From positions 1 to 8,459 of the forward strand of contig JABFWJ010000457.1 of the NCBI GenBank assembly GCA_013362295.1: 8,459 nt of DNA, written 5' to 3'. This stretch comes from Thermoleophilia bacterium. Lineage in GTDB: Bacteria; Actinomycetota; Thermoleophilia; Gaiellales; Gaiellaceae. The position numbers and the translations under genes were made by a program. The notes below the pieces were generated by a model. It was not told the origin of the DNA, made no database searches, and worked only from the letters and a program-made list of their open reading frames with translations. This document shows, in pieces, positions 6,068 through 8,459 of the stretch (positions are counted from its first letter, which is position 1; each line of letters begins with the position of its first letter).

Positions 6068-7011
6068 GGCTGCTCACCGACGAGGATACGACTCAGGACC
6101 GCCGGATCGATGTTGCCGCCCGAGACGATGCAGACGACCCGGCGCGCGCCGGCGAGCCGCGAGGAGAGCGCCGTGGCGACCGGCAGCGCGCCGGCCCCCT
6201 CCGCGATCACCCGCGTGCGCTCGGCGATCGTCCGCACCGCGGCGGCGACCTCGTCGAGCGGCAGAGCGAACGCGCCGTCCAGCAGCTGGGACGCGTGCGC
6301 CCAGACGCGCGGGATCAGCTCGCGGCTGCCGGCGCCGTCGACGAACGAGGGCGTGTAGTCGACGGCCTTCGGCGTCCCGGCCGCGAGCGTCGCCGTCACG
6401 GAGGCTGCGGTCTCGGGCTCCGCGGCGAAGAAGCGCACCTCCGGTCGCGCCGCCTTGACCGCGCTCGCGATCCCGGTCAGGAGGCCGCCGCCGCCGTACG
6501 GGACGACGACGGTGTCGAAGTCCTCGAGCTGCTCGAGCAGCTCGAGCCCGATCGTGCCGTTGCCGGCCATCACCCGCTCGTCGTCGACGGGATGGACGAA
6601 CAGGCCGTCGGCGTCCTCGTAGCGGCCGGTGACGAGCACCTGCCACCAGTCGTCGTACGGGACCTTGATCACCGTGCCGCCGTAGCGCTCGATCGCATCG
6701 ATCTTCGTCTGCGGTGCGTGCTCCGGCACGACGATCGTCGCGGGCACGCCGCGGAGGCGTGCGGCGTACGCAACGCCCTGGGCCATGTTCCCCGCGCTCG
6801 CCGTCAGCACGCCGTCCGCGAGCTCTGCGTCGGAGGACTGCAGGATCGCGTTACCGGCGCCTCGGATCTTGAACGAGCGCACCGGCTGCAGCACCTCGAG
6901 CTTCAGCCAGATCTCGGCGTCCGCATCGACGTCGAGCCGGACGAGCGGCGTACGGATCGCGACGCCGGCGAGCACCTCGCGGGCACGCCTGATCTCGTCG
7001 ACCGGGATCAC
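6064..7011 (-). CDS. Serine/threonine dehydratase-like PLP lyase
   Basis: A 315-aa fold-type II PLP enzyme. Family members eliminate water or ammonia from hydroxy- or diamino-amino acids to give 2-oxo acids, or racemise serine or aspartate. The PLP lysine is Lys48 in RSFKIRGAGN (45-54). SAGNMAQG (72-79) is the substrate loop, with Met where most threonine dehydratases have His. The phosphate-binding glycine loop is PYGGGGLLTG (171-180), and SGGN at 297-300 supplies the residue facing the pyridine nitrogen. There is no C-terminal ACT domain, so it is of the short catabolic type and not the biosynthetic IlvA form. I chose GTG at 7011 because it forms a GTGA overlap with the stop of the upstream gene; the frame stays open further upstream to 7356, but that part is arginine-rich out-of-frame sequence. 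The adjacent cyclodeaminase-family gene recalls the eutB-eutC pair of hydroxyectoine breakdown, but the ectoine hydrolase and deacetylase genes are not seen. Confidence 0.9.
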   Translation of the reverse strand: MIPVDEIRRAREVLAGVAIRTPLVRLDVDADAEIWLKLEVLQPVRSFKIRGAGNAILQSSDAELADGVLTASAGNMAQGVAYAARLRGVPATIVVPEHAPQTKIDAIERYGGTVIKVPYDDWWQVLVTGRYEDADGLFVHPVDDERVMAGNGTIGLELLEQLEDFDTVVVPYGGGGLLTGIASAVKAARPEVRFFAAEPETAASVTATLAAGTPKAVDYTPSFVDGAGSRELIPRVWAHASQLLDGAFALPLDEVAAAVRTIAERTRVIAEGAGALPVATALSSRLAGARRVVCIVSGGNIDPAVLSRILVGEQP

Positions 7012-7970
7012 AGGGACACCACCGTGCCGGCATCCTCCTCCTCGGCCCGCCGGAACACGTGCTCCGCGGCCGCGAGATCCTCGACGGCGAGGCCGAGCGA
7101 CTTGAAGACGGTCAGCTCCGCGTTCGAGCGGCGTCCCTCGGCCGCACCGATCAGCAGCTCCCCGATCTCGGCGCGGATGTGCTCCGGGCCGATCGCGCCC
7201 TCGCGCTGCGGGAAGAGGAAGTCGCCCGCCTCGTTCACGGTCGACTCGCGGCGGTCGACGAACAGCGCCGCGTCGGCCATCGTCTGCGTGTCGAGCTCGC
7301 GCGTCGTCGGGATGCTCGACCCGACGGCGTTCACGTGCGCGCCCTCCTTCAGCCACTCGCGGCGCACGATCGGCTCCGGCGCGGAGGTCGCGGTGACGAC
7401 CACGTCGGCGTCACGCACGGCCTCTTCGGCCGACGGCGCCTCCTCGACGCCGTCGAGCTCCGCCGCGGCGCGGCCGGGCGTACGGCTCCAGGCGACGACG
7501 CGGTCGAACCGGCGCACCGTGCGCATCGCCTCGAGGTTCGCCTTGCCCTGGATCCCCGCGCCGAGGATCGCGAGCGTGCGCGCGTCCTCCCGCGCCAGGA
7601 GGCGCGTCGCGACACCCGTCACGGCCGCGGTGCGCACTGCGGTGATCCCGCCGGCGTTCATGATCGCGCGCGTCTCGCCGGTCTTGCCGTCGAACAGCGC
7701 CACGAAGCCCTGGTGCAGGTCGAGGCCGCGGGCCGCGTTGCCGGGCGCGATCACCACCGACTTCAGCCCCCAGAGCGGCTGCGCGCCGCCACGGTAGGCC
7801 GGCATGAGCCCCATCAGGCTCGGCGCGTCCGGCGGGCGGACGACGAAGCGCAGCGGGTTGTGCACCTCACCGCGCGCGAGCGCGGCCAGCGCCTCGGCCA
7901 TCACCTCGATGCACTCGTCCATCGGCAGCAGCCCGCGTACGTCGTGCTCGTCCAAGATCCTCACGTTCAT
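7008..7970 (-). CDS. Ornithine cyclodeaminase / mu-crystallin family protein (OCD or alanine dehydrogenase/ketimine reductase type)
   Basis: A 320-aa NAD(P)-binding enzyme of the family that includes ornithine cyclodeaminase, archaeal alanine dehydrogenase, ketimine reductases and EutC. Landmarks: Lys70 in WGLKSV (substrate carboxylate), NAGGITAVRTAA at 105-116 with Arg113, the Rossmann glycine loop GAGIQG at 137-142, and NAVGSSIPTTRELD at 214-227. In classical ornithine cyclodeaminases the last segment reads NAVGGDCPGKTEL with an important Asp; here Ser219 stands at that position. This points to an imine reductase or amino acid dehydrogenase rather than a true cyclodeaminase, which is inference. 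ATG at 7970 overlaps the aldo/keto reductase stop by 4 nt (ATGA), and GGGAGG lies 8 nt upstream. The stop overlaps the GTG start of the following lyase (GTGA). Family confidence is high, reaction confidence low. Confidence 0.9.
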   Translation of the reverse strand: MNVRILDEHDVRGLLPMDECIEVMAEALAALARGEVHNPLRFVVRPPDAPSLMGLMPAYRGGAQPLWGLKSVVIAPGNAARGLDLHQGFVALFDGKTGETRAIMNAGGITAVRTAAVTGVATRLLAREDARTLAILGAGIQGKANLEAMRTVRRFDRVVAWSRTPGRAAAELDGVEEAPSAEEAVRDADVVVTATSAPEPIVRREWLKEGAHVNAVGSSIPTTRELDTQTMADAALFVDRRESTVNEAGDFLFPQREGAIGPEHIRAEIGELLIGAAEGRRSNAELTVFKSLGLAVEDLAAAEHVFRRAEEEDAGTVVSL

Positions 7971-8459
7971 TCGAAGAACCTCCCGATCCGGTCTGCGTCG
8001 TCGTTCGACAGGTGCAATGCGCGCGCGGCGACCACCGGATCGAGCTGCTCGGCCCGGTTCGGGCCGCAGACCGCGCCGTCGCACCGGGCGAGCACCCACG
8101 CGAAGGCGAGCGCCGGCAGGTCGACGCCGCGTTCGTCCGCCTCCGCGCGCAGGCGGTCGAGCCCGTCGAAGACGCGGTCGTTCACATGCCGCTCGTACGG
8201 CCCGGGCCGTTGCGTCATGCGCGAGCCCGCGGGGAAGGCTTCGCCGCGCCGGTACTTGCCCGTCAGCCAGCCGCCGGCGAGCGGTCCGAACGGCACGTAC
8301 GCGATCCCGTGCGCGGCGCAGAACGGGATCGCGTGCGCCTCGTCGCCGCGGTCGAGGAGCGAGAACGAGTTCTGCAGCAGCGCCGGCCGCCCGTGGCGCA
8401 CCGCTTCCTCGAGCCCCGCGCGGTCGTAGTTGCTGAGGCCCCACGCCGCGATCATCCCT
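7967..8459 (-). CDS. Aldo/keto reductase, C-terminal half (5' end cut by window edge)
   Basis: The last roughly 163 residues of an NADP(H)-dependent aldo/keto reductase, a TIM-barrel enzyme that reduces carbonyls or oxidises alcohols in the cytoplasm. Numbering from Met at 8455: WGLSNYD (5-11) is the strand-6 motif. LQNSFSLLDR (27-36) is the strand-7 motif, usually QNxYSLLDR. PFGPLAGGWLTGKY (55-68) is the cofactor loop typical of the Kv-beta/YghZ-like branch. PALAFAWVLA with NRAEQLD is the C-terminal NADPH-contact region; the usual PGxRxxxQL is altered to CGPNRAEQL. The true start and the catalytic Asp-Tyr-Lys-His residues lie beyond the window, because that Met is internal. It is the first visible gene of the operon, and its stop overlaps the next start (ATGA). 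Confidence 0.88.
   Translation of the reverse strand, partial: GMIAAWGLSNYDRAGLEEAVRHGRPALLQNSFSLLDRGDEAHAIPFCAAHGIAYVPFGPLAGGWLTGKYRRGEAFPAGSRMTQRPGPYERHVNDRVFDGLDRLRAEADERGVDLPALAFAWVLARCDGAVCGPNRAEQLDPVVAARALHLSNDDADRIGRFFE
7979..7984 (-). promoter_or_regulatory. Ribosome binding site for the OCD-family gene
   Basis: GGGAGG on the minus strand, 8 nt before the ATG at 7970, lies inside the last codons of the aldo/keto reductase gene. It supports this start over the long open frame that continues upstream. Confidence 0.6.

Larger units (their letters stand above)
2824..8459 (-). other. Six-gene overlapping catabolic operon (continues beyond the right edge)
   Basis: Aldo/keto reductase, OCD-family enzyme, PLP lyase, cyclase-family hydrolase, APC permease and class V aminotransferase are consecutive on the minus strand without a single intergenic base. 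Overlaps are at 7967-7970 (ATGA), 7008-7011 (GTGA), 6064-6067 (GTGA), 5408-5411 (ATGA) and 3981 (TGATG). This implies one transcript and coupled translation. No regulator gene is in view; the promoter must lie to the right of the window. Confidence 0.85.

Noticed and set aside
7012..7356. N-terminal extension of the dehydratase up to 7356
   Set aside because: The extension is an out-of-frame reading of the OCD-family gene; GTG at 7011 gives the family's length and a GTGA overlap.

Overview
This window is strongly GC-rich. Every gene I can support lies on the minus strand, so transcription runs from the right end to the left. The codon bias (third positions almost all G or C), the mixed ATG/GTG starts, the tightly overlapping genes and the secreted CHRD protein with its Cys/His N-terminal module suggest a high-GC Actinomycetota, possibly a Thermoleophilia-like soil lineage. 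That placement is inference; no marker gene is present.

Right part (8459 to 2824): six genes form one compact operon, cut off at its 5' end by the window edge. In order of transcription they are the 3' part of an aldo/keto reductase, an ornithine cyclodeaminase/alanine dehydrogenase-family (OCD/mu-crystallin) protein, a serine/threonine dehydratase-like PLP lyase, a cyclase/kynurenine formamidase-family metal hydrolase, a 12-helix APC-superfamily amino acid permease, and a class V aminotransferase of the cysteine-desulfurase-like type. All five junctions overlap: four by 4 nt (ATGA or GTGA) and one by 1 nt (TGATG). A long GC-rich hairpin (2760-2802) follows the last gene and probably ends the transcript. 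The gene set reads as uptake plus catabolism of an amino acid or small amide/imine, but the combination does not match a textbook pathway I can name.

Middle (2601 to 1648): a secreted protein of 317 aa has a signal peptide, a short Cys/His-containing module and two tandem CHRD domains. A 12-bp perfect-stem hairpin lies just behind it (1605-1633).

Spacer (1647 to 1367): besides that hairpin it holds three imperfect palindromes spaced exactly 46 bp apart (1464-1586), with base changes that keep the stem paired, and then a likely sigma70-type promoter for the next gene.

Left part (1366 to 1): an aldehyde dehydrogenase with all catalytic residues, resembling the benzaldehyde/vanillin dehydrogenase branch, runs off the left edge. 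I see no tRNA, rRNA, CRISPR array, transposase or transcriptional regulator in the window.
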